64,000 nucleotides of DNA from Nocardioides cavernae (GTDB lineage: Bacteria > Actinomycetota > Actinomycetes > Propionibacteriales > Nocardioidaceae), in assembly GCF_013410035.1 (NCBI RefSeq), contig NZ_JACCBW010000001.1, positions 434,001-498,000 on the forward strand. The letters run 5' to 3'. Positions 47,855 through 56,632 of the stretch are shown piece by piece (position 1 is the first letter of the stretch; each line of letters begins with the position of its first letter). Made by a program: the position numbers and the translations under genes. Below the pieces are notes generated by a model. That model was given only the letters and a program-made list of their open reading frames with translations, ran no database searches and was not told where the DNA came from.

Positions 47855-50677
47855 TCAGCCGGCCTCCGCGAGGATCCGCCTCAGGACGTAGGGCGTGATG
47901 CCGCCGTGGCGGACGTAAGCGGCATCGCGTTCGGTGTCCAGGCGCAACCGCGCCCGGAAGGAGGTGGTGGTGCCGTCGCCCGTCGCCGTGACCGTGACGC
48001 TCTCGGGACGCCGGCCGTCGCCGAGGTCGGCGAGCCCGTCGACGGCGTACGTCTCGTGGCCGGTCAGCCCGAGACTCCCTGCCGACTCGCCCGGCTCGAA
48101 CTGGAGGGGCACGATCCCCATCCCGATGAGGTTGGACCGGTGGATCCGCTCGAACGACTCGGCCAGCACGGCGCGCACGCCGAGCAGGGCGGGGCCCTTG
48201 GCGGCCCAGTCGCGCGAGGATCCCGAGCCGTAGTCCTTGCCGCCGAGGACGAGCAGTGGCACGCCGGCCTGCCGGTAGGCCATGGCGGCGTCGTAGACGC
48301 TCTGCACCTCGCCGGTCAGCTGGTTGCGGGTGGATCCGCCCTCGACGCCGGGGACGAGCTGGTTGCGGAGCCGGACGTTGGCGAAGCAGCCGCGCATCAT
48401 CACCTCGTGGTTGCCCCGGCGCGAGGCGTAGGTGTTGAGCTGGAACCGCTCGACGCCCAGGCCGGTCAGGTACTGCCCGGCCGGGGTGTGCACCGGGATG
48501 GCGCCGGCGGGTGAGACGTGATCGGTGGTGACGGAGTCGCCGAGCTTGACCAGCACGCGCGCCCCGGCGATGTCCTGCAACGGCGCGGGCTCGCGCGTCA
48601 TGCCGTCGAGGTAGGGCGGGCGGCGCAGGTAGGTGGAGTCCTGGTCCCACGCGAAGGTGTCGCCGACCGGCGCGTCGAGGGCGGTCCACCGCTCGTCGCC
48701 GGTGAAGACGTCGGCGTACGCCCGCGTGAACATGTTGGCCTCGACGGTGGCGTCGATGACGTCCTGCACCTCGCGCGACGAGGGCCAGATGTCGGCGAGG
48801 CGCACCGGACGACCGTCGTGGTCGTGCCCGAGCGGGTCCCCCACCAGGTCGGTGTCCATCGTGCCTGCGAGGGCGTACGCCACGACCAACGGCGGCGAGG
48901 CGAGGTAGTTCATCCGCACGTCCGGGTTGATCCGGCCGTCGAAGTTGCGGTTGCCCGACAGCACCGAGACGACGCTGAGGTCGTGCTCGTGCACCGCCTC
49001 GGTGATCTCCGGGACGAGCGGTCCTGATGCGCCGATGCAGGTCATGCAGCCGTAGCCGGTGAGGTGGAAGCCGAGCTGCTCCAGGGCGGGCATCAGCCCG
49101 GCGTCCGTCAGGTAGTCGGTGACCACCTTCGACCCCGGGGACAGGCTGGTCTTGACCCACGGCTTGCTGCGCAGCCCCCGCTCGGCCGCTCGCTTCGCCA
49201 GGAGACCTGCGGCGACCATGACGGAGGGGTTCGAGGTGTTGGTGCACGACGTGATGGCGGCGATCGCGACGGCACCGTGGTCGACCGTGTGCCGCTCGTC
49301 GCCCAGGGTCACCGACACCTCGCGACGCGGCCTGTCGGGGAGCCGAGTGACGACGTGGTGCGACGGCGCGGGCTCCGGCTCGTCGTCGTCGATCGCCGGC
49401 GGGTCGCTGGCCGGGAACGACTCGGCCGACGCCTCGTCCGCCCGTGAGGTCACCCCGTCCTGGGCCGGCGACAGGCCGAGGACGTCGGGCAGCGCGCGGC
49501 GGAAGGACGGCTGGGCCTCGGTGAGCAGGACGCGGTCCTGGGGGCGTCGCGGTCCGGCCATCGACGGGACGACGGTGGCGAGGTCGAGCTCGACGGTCTC
49601 GGAGTACGCCGGCGCGTGGTCGGGGTCGAACCACAGGCCCTGGTGGCGGGCGTACGCCTCCACCAGCGCGACCCGCGTCTCGTCGCGGCCGGTGAACCGG
49701 AGGTAGCGGATGGTCTCGGCGTCGATCGGGAAGTAGGCGCAGGTGGAGCCGAACTCCGGGCTCATGTTGGCGATCGTGAGCCGGTCCGGGAGCGTGGTCG
49801 CCGAGACACCGGGGCCGTAGAACTCCACGAACTTCCCGACGACGCCGTGCTGCCGGAGCCGCTCGGTGATGGTGAGGACGAGGTCGGTCGCGGTGGCGCC
49901 CTCGGGCAGGTCGCCGTGGAGGCGGAACCCGACGACGCGCGGCAACCGCATCGACAGGGACTCCCCCAGCATCACGGCCTCGGCCTCGATCCCGCCGATG
50001 CCCCAGGCGAGCACTCCCATGCCGTTGACCATGGTGGTGTGCGAGTCGGTCCCCAGGCACACGTCCGGGAACAGCCACCCCTCCTCCGCCGTGACGACGC
50101 GCGAGAGGTACTCGGCGTTGATCTGGTGCATGATCCCGGTGCCGGGCGGGACCACGGCGAAGTCCCGGAGGGTCTCCTTGCCCCACTTGAGGAACCGGTA
50201 GCGCTCGGAGTTGCGGCTGTACTCGATCTCGACGTTGCGGGCGAACGCGTCCGAGCGGCCGAACACGTCGGCGATGACCGAGTGGTCGATGACGAGCTCG
50301 GCGGGGATCTGCGGGTTGACCAGTGCGGGGTCCTCCCCCAGCTCGACCATCGCGTGCCGCATCGCCGCGAGGTCGACGACGGTCGGCACGCCGTTGGTGT
50401 CGTGGAGGAAAGTGCGTGACGGGGACAGGTCGAGCGCCGCGTCGTGGTCGGGCTCGTGGCCCCCGGCCCAGTCGAGGAGCAGCTGGACCTGCTCGGCCGT
50501 CACCCGGTCCCCGTCCTCGTGGCGCAGCAGGTTCTCCAGGACGACCCGCAGGCTCCAGGGCAGCGCGTCGACGCCGAGACCGGCGAGGCTGTGGACCTGG
50601 TAGGTCAGACCGTCGACCTCCAGCTCTGCACGGGTGCGGAACGAGTCGCGGGAGCTGATCTGGCTGGGGCGGGTCAT
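47855..50677 (-). CDS. acnA: Aconitate hydratase A
   Basis: 940 aa from ATG 50677, overlapping the upstream ABM stop as ATGA. Isomerises citrate and isocitrate or a related tricarboxylate. Cluster ligands: TSCTNTSNPSVM (C) and GYGCMTCIGASG (two C); GDSVTTDHVSPAGAIP starts the swivel domain and GGKDYGSGSSRDWAAKG is the substrate-binding loop. A ~30-residue Ser/Asp/Glu/Pro-rich insert (SAESFPASDPPAIDDDEPEP) sits between domains. It is embedded in a catabolic run, which raises the possibility of a pathway-specific hydratase. Confidence 0.93.
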   Translation of the reverse strand: MTRPSQISSRDSFRTRAELEVDGLTYQVHSLAGLGVDALPWSLRVVLENLLRHEDGDRVTAEQVQLLLDWAGGHEPDHDAALDLSPSRTFLHDTNGVPTVVDLAAMRHAMVELGEDPALVNPQIPAELVIDHSVIADVFGRSDAFARNVEIEYSRNSERYRFLKWGKETLRDFAVVPPGTGIMHQINAEYLSRVVTAEEGWLFPDVCLGTDSHTTMVNGMGVLAWGIGGIEAEAVMLGESLSMRLPRVVGFRLHGDLPEGATATDLVLTITERLRQHGVVGKFVEFYGPGVSATTLPDRLTIANMSPEFGSTCAYFPIDAETIRYLRFTGRDETRVALVEAYARHQGLWFDPDHAPAYSETVELDLATVVPSMAGPRRPQDRVLLTEAQPSFRRALPDVLGLSPAQDGVTSRADEASAESFPASDPPAIDDDEPEPAPSHHVVTRLPDRPRREVSVTLGDERHTVDHGAVAIAAITSCTNTSNPSVMVAAGLLAKRAAERGLRSKPWVKTSLSPGSKVVTDYLTDAGLMPALEQLGFHLTGYGCMTCIGASGPLVPEITEAVHEHDLSVVSVLSGNRNFDGRINPDVRMNYLASPPLVVAYALAGTMDTDLVGDPLGHDHDGRPVRLADIWPSSREVQDVIDATVEANMFTRAYADVFTGDERWTALDAPVGDTFAWDQDSTYLRRPPYLDGMTREPAPLQDIAGARVLVKLGDSVTTDHVSPAGAIPVHTPAGQYLTGLGVERFQLNTYASRRGNHEVMMRGCFANVRLRNQLVPGVEGGSTRNQLTGEVQSVYDAAMAYRQAGVPLLVLGGKDYGSGSSRDWAAKGPALLGVRAVLAESFERIHRSNLIGMGIVPLQFEPGESAGSLGLTGHETYAVDGLADLGDGRRPESVTVTATGDGTTTSFRARLRLDTERDAAYVRHGGITPYVLRRILAEAG

Positions 50678-51003
50678 GCGGACACCTCTCCGGCAGTGAT
50701 GTCGGCGGGGAACAACGGTGTGGCGAAGGTGTTGACATGGCCGCCGTCGACGACGCACCGGGCCGCCGCCTCACGCCACCGGGCGTAGTGCGGCGCCTCT
50801 CGGTGCGCGACCCGGAAGGCGTCCTCGTCGACGTAGACCTCGTGCAGGACGAACCGGGTCGGGTCGTCGACGCGACGATGCACGTCGAACCGCAGGCAGC
50901 CGGGCTCCTCGCGCAGGGATGCGCGGGAGTTGGCGCCGATCGCGTCGACGAACTCGTCGATGCGGTCGGGGTGGACGGTGAGGTCGACCAGGACGGTGAA
51001 CAT
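50674..51003 (-). CDS. Antibiotic-biosynthesis-monooxygenase (ABM)-fold protein
   Basis: 109 aa from ATG 51003, TGATG overlap with the dehydrogenase stop. Ferredoxin-like fold of the ABM/LsrG type: VLVDLTVHPDRIDEFVDAIG, EEPGCLRFDVHRRVDDPTRF, HEVYVDEDAFRVAHREAPHY. LsrG-like members isomerise or degrade small sugar-derived molecules such as phospho-AI-2; others are quinol monooxygenases. Function here unclear. Confidence 0.85.
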   Translation of the reverse strand: MFTVLVDLTVHPDRIDEFVDAIGANSRASLREEPGCLRFDVHRRVDDPTRFVLHEVYVDEDAFRVAHREAPHYARWREAAARCVVDGGHVNTFATPLFPADITAGEVSA

Positions 51004-52070
51004 CAGCGGGCCGCCCGGTCGAGCATCGAGTCGTCGAGGTCGACGCCGCAGCCGGCACCGAGGTCGCGGAGGTCGGCGAGGGTCTTCTCCGGCAGCCGTA
51101 CGCCGGCCGCGCGGCCGGTCGACTCCGCGCGGGCCTCGATCTCGCCCGGGTAGAAGATCTCGTCCACACCTGTCGCACGCGGGACCGACTTCGTCGACGC
51201 GATGAGGTCGTCGATGCGGTCGCCGAAGGATCCGTCGGGCAGGACGGCGTCGATGCGGAGCGCGACGACCAGGTGGCCGCACCCGGACCGCTGGTCGGGC
51301 ACGTAGGGGCCGTTGACGTCGGTGGCGTAGCCGGACCCGGTGAGGACTCCGGACAGGACGTCCATCATGAACGAGATGCCGTAGCCCTTGTGGCCCCCCA
51401 TCGGGGCGAGGAGGCCGTGGACGGCGACGTGCGGGTCGGTCGTGGGGACGCCGTCGGCGTCGAACGCCCACGTGTCGGGGATCTGCTCCCCCCGCTCGGC
51501 CGCCGCGTAGATCTTGCCGCGGGCGACGCCCGTGTTGGCGATGTCGAGGACGACGGGCGGGTTGCTGCCGCCCGGCGTGGCGACCGACCACGGGTTGGCG
51601 CCGACGGTCTTGACGGTGCCGCCCCAGGGCGCCATCGCGGGGCTGCCGTTGGTGGTGAGGATGCCGACGCACCCTGCCCGGGCCATTCGGCGGGTCCAGT
51701 AGGCGGCGGTGCCGAAGTGGTTGCTGTTGCGCACGGCCACGACGCCGACCCCGTGCTGCTCGGCGCGCGCGACGGCGACGGTGCACGCGCGGTCGGTGAC
51801 GACCTGTCCGACCCCGTCGTGCCCGTCCAGCACGGCGACGGCTCCGGCGTCGACGACGAGCTCCTCACGGGTGACGGCCTGCATGGCGCCGGACCGCAGT
51901 CGGGCGACGTACCAGGGCAGGCGGAGCATGCCGTGCGACGGGTGCCCCCACAGGTCGGCGGTGACCAGGCTGTCGCTGACCAGGCGGGCGTCGTCGCTCG
52001 GCACGCCCAGCGACTCCAGCACGTTCGCGCCGAACTGGGTGAGGGCGCCTGGGTCAGCGGTGACGGTCAC
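51003..52070 (-). CDS. Ldh-family (malate/L-lactate dehydrogenase-type) oxidoreductase
   Basis: 355 aa from GTG 52070, chosen because CCGGAGG precedes it; a longer start at 52133 lacks a ribosome site. The Ldh_2/YlbC/AllD fold: SLVTADLWGHPSHGMLRLPW with catalytic His, GVGVVAVRNSNHFGTAAYWT and PMGGHKGYGISFMMDVLSG. NAD(P)-dependent oxidation of a 2-hydroxy acid (malate, lactate, sulfolactate, ureidoglycolate or gulonate in other members). Within the acid catabolic cluster, it would oxidise a hydroxy acid intermediate. Confidence 0.9.
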   Translation of the reverse strand: MTVTADPGALTQFGANVLESLGVPSDDARLVSDSLVTADLWGHPSHGMLRLPWYVARLRSGAMQAVTREELVVDAGAVAVLDGHDGVGQVVTDRACTVAVARAEQHGVGVVAVRNSNHFGTAAYWTRRMARAGCVGILTTNGSPAMAPWGGTVKTVGANPWSVATPGGSNPPVVLDIANTGVARGKIYAAAERGEQIPDTWAFDADGVPTTDPHVAVHGLLAPMGGHKGYGISFMMDVLSGVLTGSGYATDVNGPYVPDQRSGCGHLVVALRIDAVLPDGSFGDRIDDLIASTKSVPRATGVDEIFYPGEIEARAESTGRAAGVRLPEKTLADLRDLGAGCGVDLDDSMLDRAAR

Positions 52071-52129
52071 GGGTGAACCTCCGGTGGGGGATGGTGACGG
52101 GTGGTGGTCGGTTGCGGGTGGCCCGGCCG

Positions 52130-53518
52130 TCACGTGGACGACGACACGGACCAGTAGGAGCGCCTGTTGGCGAACTCGCGCAGCCCGGCGTCGGCCAGCT
52201 CACGGCCGTGGCCGCTGCGCTTGGTGCCGCCGAACGGCAGCCGCGCGTCGGAGGCGACCATGGCGTTGATGAACGCTGCTCCGGTCGTCACCTCGCGGGC
52301 GAACGCGCGGCCGCGGGCCGGGTCTCGGGTCCAGACGCTGAGCCCGAGACCGAAGTCCGTGGCATCGGCGAGGCGTACGGCGTCCGCCTCGTCCGCCGCG
52401 ACGCTCACGGTGGCGACCGGTCCGAAGGTCTCCTCGTCGAACGCGACGACGCCCGGACCGTCGACGGCGAGCACGGTCGGCTGCACGTAGCAGCCGTCGC
52501 CCTCCACGGCCTCGCCGCCCGTGAGCAGGCGGGCGCCTCCAGCGACCGACTGCTCGACCTGGCGCAGGACGGCGTCGCGCAGGTCGGTGCGCGCCATGGG
52601 GCCCATCTGCGAGGCCGGATCGGTGGGATCCCCGACCCGGAGGGCCTGCACGCCCTCGACGAACAGCCGGGTGAACTCGTCCGCCACCGGCGCCTCGACG
52701 ATGAACCGCTTGGCGCACACGCAGCTCTGGCCGGCATTGGTGAAGCGTGCCCGCACGGCCGTCGCCGCAGCCTCCGCCACGTCAGCGTCCGCGAGGACGA
52801 CGAAGGCGTCGGAGCCGCCCAGCTCGAGCACGGCCTTCTTGACCGCCCGCCCGGCAGCGGCACCGACAGCCTCGCCGGCACGGTTGCTCCCGGTGAGGGT
52901 CACGGCGGCGATGCGGTCGTCGGCGATGAGCCGTTCGCAGACCTCCGGGACGCGATGCTCCTCGACCACGATGGTCGTGAAGACGCCGCGGGGCAGCCCC
53001 GCCTCCTCGAACGCGCGCTGGAGAGCGAGCGCGCTGCCGGTGACGTTGGGCGAGTGCTTGAGCAGGACGCCGTTCCCGGCCGTCACCGCGGGGATGGCGA
53101 AGCGCATGGCCTGCCAGAAGGGGAAGTTCCAGGGCATCACCGCGAGCAGGAGGCCCATCGGCTCGTGGGCGACCCATGCGTCAACCCCGTCGATCTCGAC
53201 GTGCTCGTCGGCCAGGATGCGCTCCGCGTTCGCGGCGTAGAACTCCGCCGTGACCGCCGACTTCTCGATCTCGCTGGCCGCCTCGGACAGCACCTTGCCC
53301 ATCTCCTGCGTGATGAGGCCGGCGTACTCGTCCTTCCGTGCGCGGAGGTGCTCCGCCAAGGTGCCCACCAGCGCGGCGCGATCGGCCACGGCTGCGCGGC
53401 CCCACGCGCGGGTGGCCTCGTGCGCGGCCTGCAGCAGGACGCCGAGGTCCTCGTCGGAGTGGGACTCGTAGGTCGCCAGGTCCTGACCGGTCGCAGGGTT
53501 GACGGTGATGATGGTCAT
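52130..53518 (-). CDS. NAD(P)-dependent aldehyde dehydrogenase (succinate-semialdehyde-type)
   Basis: 462 aa from ATG 53518. AVMPWNFPFWQAMRFAIPAV binds cofactor, LELGGSDAFVVLAD carries the general-base Glu, NAGQSCVCAKR the nucleophile Cys, and EETFGPVATVSVAA is conserved. Resembles GabD/YneI-type succinate-semialdehyde dehydrogenases. Converts a small aldehyde to an acid. Upstream cupin gene is 27 bp away. Confidence 0.9.
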   Translation of the reverse strand: MTIITVNPATGQDLATYESHSDEDLGVLLQAAHEATRAWGRAAVADRAALVGTLAEHLRARKDEYAGLITQEMGKVLSEAASEIEKSAVTAEFYAANAERILADEHVEIDGVDAWVAHEPMGLLLAVMPWNFPFWQAMRFAIPAVTAGNGVLLKHSPNVTGSALALQRAFEEAGLPRGVFTTIVVEEHRVPEVCERLIADDRIAAVTLTGSNRAGEAVGAAAGRAVKKAVLELGGSDAFVVLADADVAEAAATAVRARFTNAGQSCVCAKRFIVEAPVADEFTRLFVEGVQALRVGDPTDPASQMGPMARTDLRDAVLRQVEQSVAGGARLLTGGEAVEGDGCYVQPTVLAVDGPGVVAFDEETFGPVATVSVAADEADAVRLADATDFGLGLSVWTRDPARGRAFAREVTTGAAFINAMVASDARLPFGGTKRSGHGRELADAGLREFANRRSYWSVSSST

Positions 53519-53545
53519 GTCATGGTCCTCAGGTGGCAGTGGTCG

Positions 53546-53977
53546 TCAGCTCGTGGACTGGCCGCCGCGGTCGCTCTCCGACAGGTGCTCGAAGGTCTCG
53601 CCGGTGGCGGTGATGGTCCGGGTGACGTCCCGTCCCCCGTAGACCCAGTAGATGCGCATCAGCGAGTCGCCTCGGTTGAGGAAGCGGTGCGGCACGCCGG
53701 CCGGCACCCACGTCGCGTCCCCGGCGACGAGGTCGAACCGCTCGTCACCGATCTCGGCTGTCGCCAGCCCCTCGAGGATGAGCACGGACTCCTCCACGTT
53801 GTGGCTGTGCAGGGGCAGGCCCGTCCCGACCTGGAAGCTGGTCTGGCCGGTGGTGACCCGGTTGGTCTCGCAGTTCCACCGGCCCACGTACGGGATTGTG
53901 GTGACGCCGTTGCCGCGGTCGAACGGCTCCACCTCGTCCGGGCGGATCAGCAGGTTCGGGGGGGTCGGCTCGGTCAT
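53546..53977 (-). CDS. Cupin-domain protein
   Basis: 143 aa from ATG 53977. Single cupin barrel: GTGLPLHSHNVEESVLILEG and ATWVPAGVPHRFLNRGD supply HxHx(4)E and H metal ligands. Cupins of this kind are isomerases, dioxygenases or binding proteins. Lies between the OtnC-like and aldehyde dehydrogenase genes, so it probably acts in the same pathway, for example as an isomerase. Confidence 0.85.
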   Translation of the reverse strand: MTEPTPPNLLIRPDEVEPFDRGNGVTTIPYVGRWNCETNRVTTGQTSFQVGTGLPLHSHNVEESVLILEGLATAEIGDERFDLVAGDATWVPAGVPHRFLNRGDSLMRIYWVYGGRDVTRTITATGETFEHLSESDRGGQSTS

Positions 53978-54007
53978 CGGGTCAGTCCTTCTCTCGTGCG
54001 ACGGCGG

Positions 54008-54646
54008 TCATGTGGCGTACCTGGCTCTCAGGTCCGCGACGTGCTCTGGCGACAGGGGTCTGGTCGCGTGGCCCCTCAGCAGGAGGAAGAGCCGTGCGGT
54101 CTCCTCGAGCTCCTCGGCGGCGTCGGCCGCGGACGCGAGGTCGCTGCCCGCCACGACGGACCCGTGATTGGCGACGAGGAAGCTGCTGTGGTCGAGCGCC
54201 GTCTGCTCGGCGAGCGTCTCCAACGACGTGTCGCCCGGCGCGTGGTACGGCAGCAGGGGCAGCCGGCCGACACGCATGACGTAGTACGCCGTGAGCGGCG
54301 GCAGGACGTCGGCCGGGTCGACGTCGGCGAGGCACGAGATCGCGACGGCGTGCGTCGAGTGCAGGTGGACGACGGCGCCGGCGGTGGGCCGGGACCGGTA
54401 GACCGCTGCGTGGAGGAACGCCTCCTTCGACGGCTTCGCGCCGTCGACGTGCCGACCGCTCGAGTCGATCACCGAGAGCGCGTCGGCGTCGAGGGCGCCC
54501 AGGCTGACGCCGGTGGGCGTGAGGAGGATGCGGTCGTCGCCGACCCTGGCGCTGAGGTTGCCCGTGCGGCCGAAGGTGAGGGAGCGCGCGAACAACGACG
54601 CCCCCAGTGCCACGACCTGCTCGGCGACCTCCCGCTCCGGGCTCAT
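54008..54646 (-). CDS. otnC: Class II aldolase-family decarboxylase (OtnC-like)
   Basis: 212 aa from ATG 54646; ATGA overlap with the kinase stop. Aldolase_II fold: RTGNLSARVGDDRILLTPTG, VVHLHSTHAVAISC (His ligands) and LVANHGSVVAG. OtnC decarboxylates 3-oxo-tetronate 4-phosphate to dihydroxyacetone phosphate; its coupling to an OtnK-type kinase supports that reaction, though FucA-like aldolases share the fold. Confidence 0.82.
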   Translation of the reverse strand: MSPEREVAEQVVALGASLFARSLTFGRTGNLSARVGDDRILLTPTGVSLGALDADALSVIDSSGRHVDGAKPSKEAFLHAAVYRSRPTAGAVVHLHSTHAVAISCLADVDPADVLPPLTAYYVMRVGRLPLLPYHAPGDTSLETLAEQTALDHSSFLVANHGSVVAGSDLASAADAAEELEETARLFLLLRGHATRPLSPEHVADLRARYAT

Positions 54647-55887
54647 GCCGTGCCCCCCGCCGCGCGCACGAGCAGGTCCTCGGACCCGAAGTTGCCGGAC
54701 TTCAGGAGCAGGGCGACGCCGTCGCCCGTGAGGCACCACGGGACGCCGCGGTCGGCTTCACGGTCGACCATGACGCTGCGGACGCCGAGGGCCTGGACGA
54801 CTGCGCCGGAGGTCTCGCCGCCGGCCACCACGACGCGTCGTGCGCCCTGGTCGACGGCCGTGCGGGCGAGGTCGCCCAAGGTGCGCTCGAGGTGGTCGGC
54901 GGTGTCGGGCCCCATGGCCGTGCGTGCGCGCTCCCGGTCCTCGGGACCCGCCGACGAGTAGACGAGCACCGGCCCGCGGTCGAGGTGCTCGACCAGCCAG
55001 TTGGTGGCCTCGCGGCGCATCTGGCCGGGGTCGGGCGTGGCGGAGGGGTCCAGGCGGTACGCCGGCATGACCTCCGCCGCTCTGGCCACCTGGGCCAGCG
55101 TGGCCGCCGAGCAGGACCCGGCGAGGACGACGGCCGCTCCGTCCGGAAGCGACGTGCCGGGGGCGGCGGTGCCGGCCTCGGAGGCGATCAGCGAGCCGAG
55201 CGCGCCGGCGAGCCCGGCACCACCGGTGAGCAGGCGCAGGCCCGCGGTCGCCTCGGCGATCACGCGCAGGTCCGAGTCGTCGATCGCGTCGGTGACGACG
55301 TGACGTACGCCCACCGTCGCAAGCTCCTCGAGCGCCCTCCGCGTGGCGTCCACCCCGTCGCGCACCGCAGGGAGGGCGAGCAGTCCCACAGCACCCTGGG
55401 TCTGGCGGCCCAGGACGGCGACAATGTCGGAGTCGGTCATCGGGGTCAGCGGGTGGTGTCGCATGCTCGACTCGCTGAGCAGCTGGTCGTGCACGAAGAG
55501 GTGCCCGCGGTACATCGTGCGTCCGTGCTCCGGCGACGCGGGGCACATGACCGTGCTCGTCTCCTGGAGGCTGCGCAGCATGGCGTCGGCCACCGGCCCG
55601 ATGTTGCCGTCGTCGGTGGAGTCGAAGGTCGAGCAGTACTTGAAGTAGACCTTCTCCACCTCCTTGGTCACGAGCCAGGCCAGCGCGTCCATCGACTGAC
55701 GCACCGCCTCCGTGCGCGGGACGGTCCTCGTCTTGAGCGCGATGACCACGGCGTCGCACCTCGGCAGCTCGGTGCCGACCTCGGGCACGTCGAAGAGCAG
55801 CGCGACGTCGAGGCCGGTGCGGCGCAGCGCGGCCGCGACGTCCGAGCCGCCGGTGAAGTCGTCGGCGATGCAGCCGATGCGGATCAC
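54643..55887 (-). CDS. otnK: Four-carbon acid sugar kinase family protein (DUF1537, OtnK-like)
   Basis: 414 aa from ATG 55887; GTGA/ATGA overlaps on both sides. IGCIADDFTGGSDVAAALRR is the family N-terminus (ADDxTGxxD); YFKYCSTFDSTDDGNIGPV and VVVAGGETSGAVVQALGV (C-terminal nucleotide-binding domain) follow. DUF1537 members phosphorylate threonate, erythronate, 3-oxotetronates or related acids at O4 for degradation to dihydroxyacetone phosphate. Followed directly by the OtnC-like gene. Confidence 0.9.
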   Translation of the reverse strand: MIRIGCIADDFTGGSDVAAALRRTGLDVALLFDVPEVGTELPRCDAVVIALKTRTVPRTEAVRQSMDALAWLVTKEVEKVYFKYCSTFDSTDDGNIGPVADAMLRSLQETSTVMCPASPEHGRTMYRGHLFVHDQLLSESSMRHHPLTPMTDSDIVAVLGRQTQGAVGLLALPAVRDGVDATRRALEELATVGVRHVVTDAIDDSDLRVIAEATAGLRLLTGGAGLAGALGSLIASEAGTAAPGTSLPDGAAVVLAGSCSAATLAQVARAAEVMPAYRLDPSATPDPGQMRREATNWLVEHLDRGPVLVYSSAGPEDRERARTAMGPDTADHLERTLGDLARTAVDQGARRVVVAGGETSGAVVQALGVRSVMVDREADRGVPWCLTGDGVALLLKSGNFGSEDLLVRAAGGTA

Positions 55888-56588
55888 GGCTGATCGCCGA
55901 CCTCTCCACCGGCGCCGTTGACGAGGCCGGAGACCTTGTCCGCGGCCAGGTGCGCGGGGCTGAGCACCGGGACGGTGATCCGCGCCTGCTGCATCGCCAC
56001 CGTGATCGCGTCGAGGGCCGGTGACATGGAGTACTGGGCCAGCACGACGACGTCGACGGTCGGCGCGAGCGACACCGCGGCCTCCGCCAGGGCGCGTAAT
56101 GCGCCGTCGCGGTCGCCGGCGGCGGTCGCCCGGGCGGCGTCGTCGACGACGACGGACGTCACCGACGAGTGCAGCCCGCCCGAGCGGAGGACGGTCCCGA
56201 GGCGCGCGACGGTGTCGTCGGCCGAGGACGAGGCGGTGGCCAGCACACCGACCGTGGCAGGGGCGAGACCCACCACCCGGTCGAACATGGCCTGGTCGGC
56301 GGCCACCACGGGCACGTCCCCGTCCTTCGCCGCGGCGACGGGTCCGTACATCGAGCAGGCGAGCTGGACCGCGTCCGCGCCCGTCGTGAGGGCGTAGTCG
56401 ATCAGCGAGGCCATCCGCCCGTGGAGCTCGTCGGTCAGCCCGCCGGCCTCGTTGGCCTCACGGACCAGCCTGTCGTCGAGCAGGTGCCACAGCTCGACGT
56501 CGGGTGACGTCTCGGCGAAGGCGGCCTTGACCGGCTCCATGGAGGCAGCTGTGGCGTGGATGACGGCGACGACCGGTGAGTGGGACAT
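55884..56588 (-). CDS. Aspartate/glutamate racemase-family protein
   Basis: 234 aa from ATG 56588, overlapping the otnK start. VVAVIHATAASMEPVKAAFA opening and VQLACSMYGPVAAAKDGDVP carries the first catalytic Cys (ACSMYG); the usual second Cys of racemases is replaced in VLAQYSMSPALDAITV by Ser. A one-Cys member resembles decarboxylases or isomerases of this superfamily more than a true racemase. Its role may be to isomerise the acid before phosphorylation. Confidence 0.83.
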   Translation of the reverse strand: MSHSPVVAVIHATAASMEPVKAAFAETSPDVELWHLLDDRLVREANEAGGLTDELHGRMASLIDYALTTGADAVQLACSMYGPVAAAKDGDVPVVAADQAMFDRVVGLAPATVGVLATASSSADDTVARLGTVLRSGGLHSSVTSVVVDDAARATAAGDRDGALRALAEAAVSLAPTVDVVVLAQYSMSPALDAITVAMQQARITVPVLSPAHLAADKVSGLVNGAGGEVGDQP

Positions 56589-56632
56589 GACTCCTGGTTC
56601 CTTCGATGGGCTCGACGGGGATCCGGCGCGGA

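Noticed and set aside
47691..50774. A 1027-codon open frame on the minus strand overlapping the aconitase
   Set aside because: It reads as Arg/Pro/Gly-rich low-complexity protein and is the out-of-frame shadow of the aconitase gene, which has all catalytic motifs.
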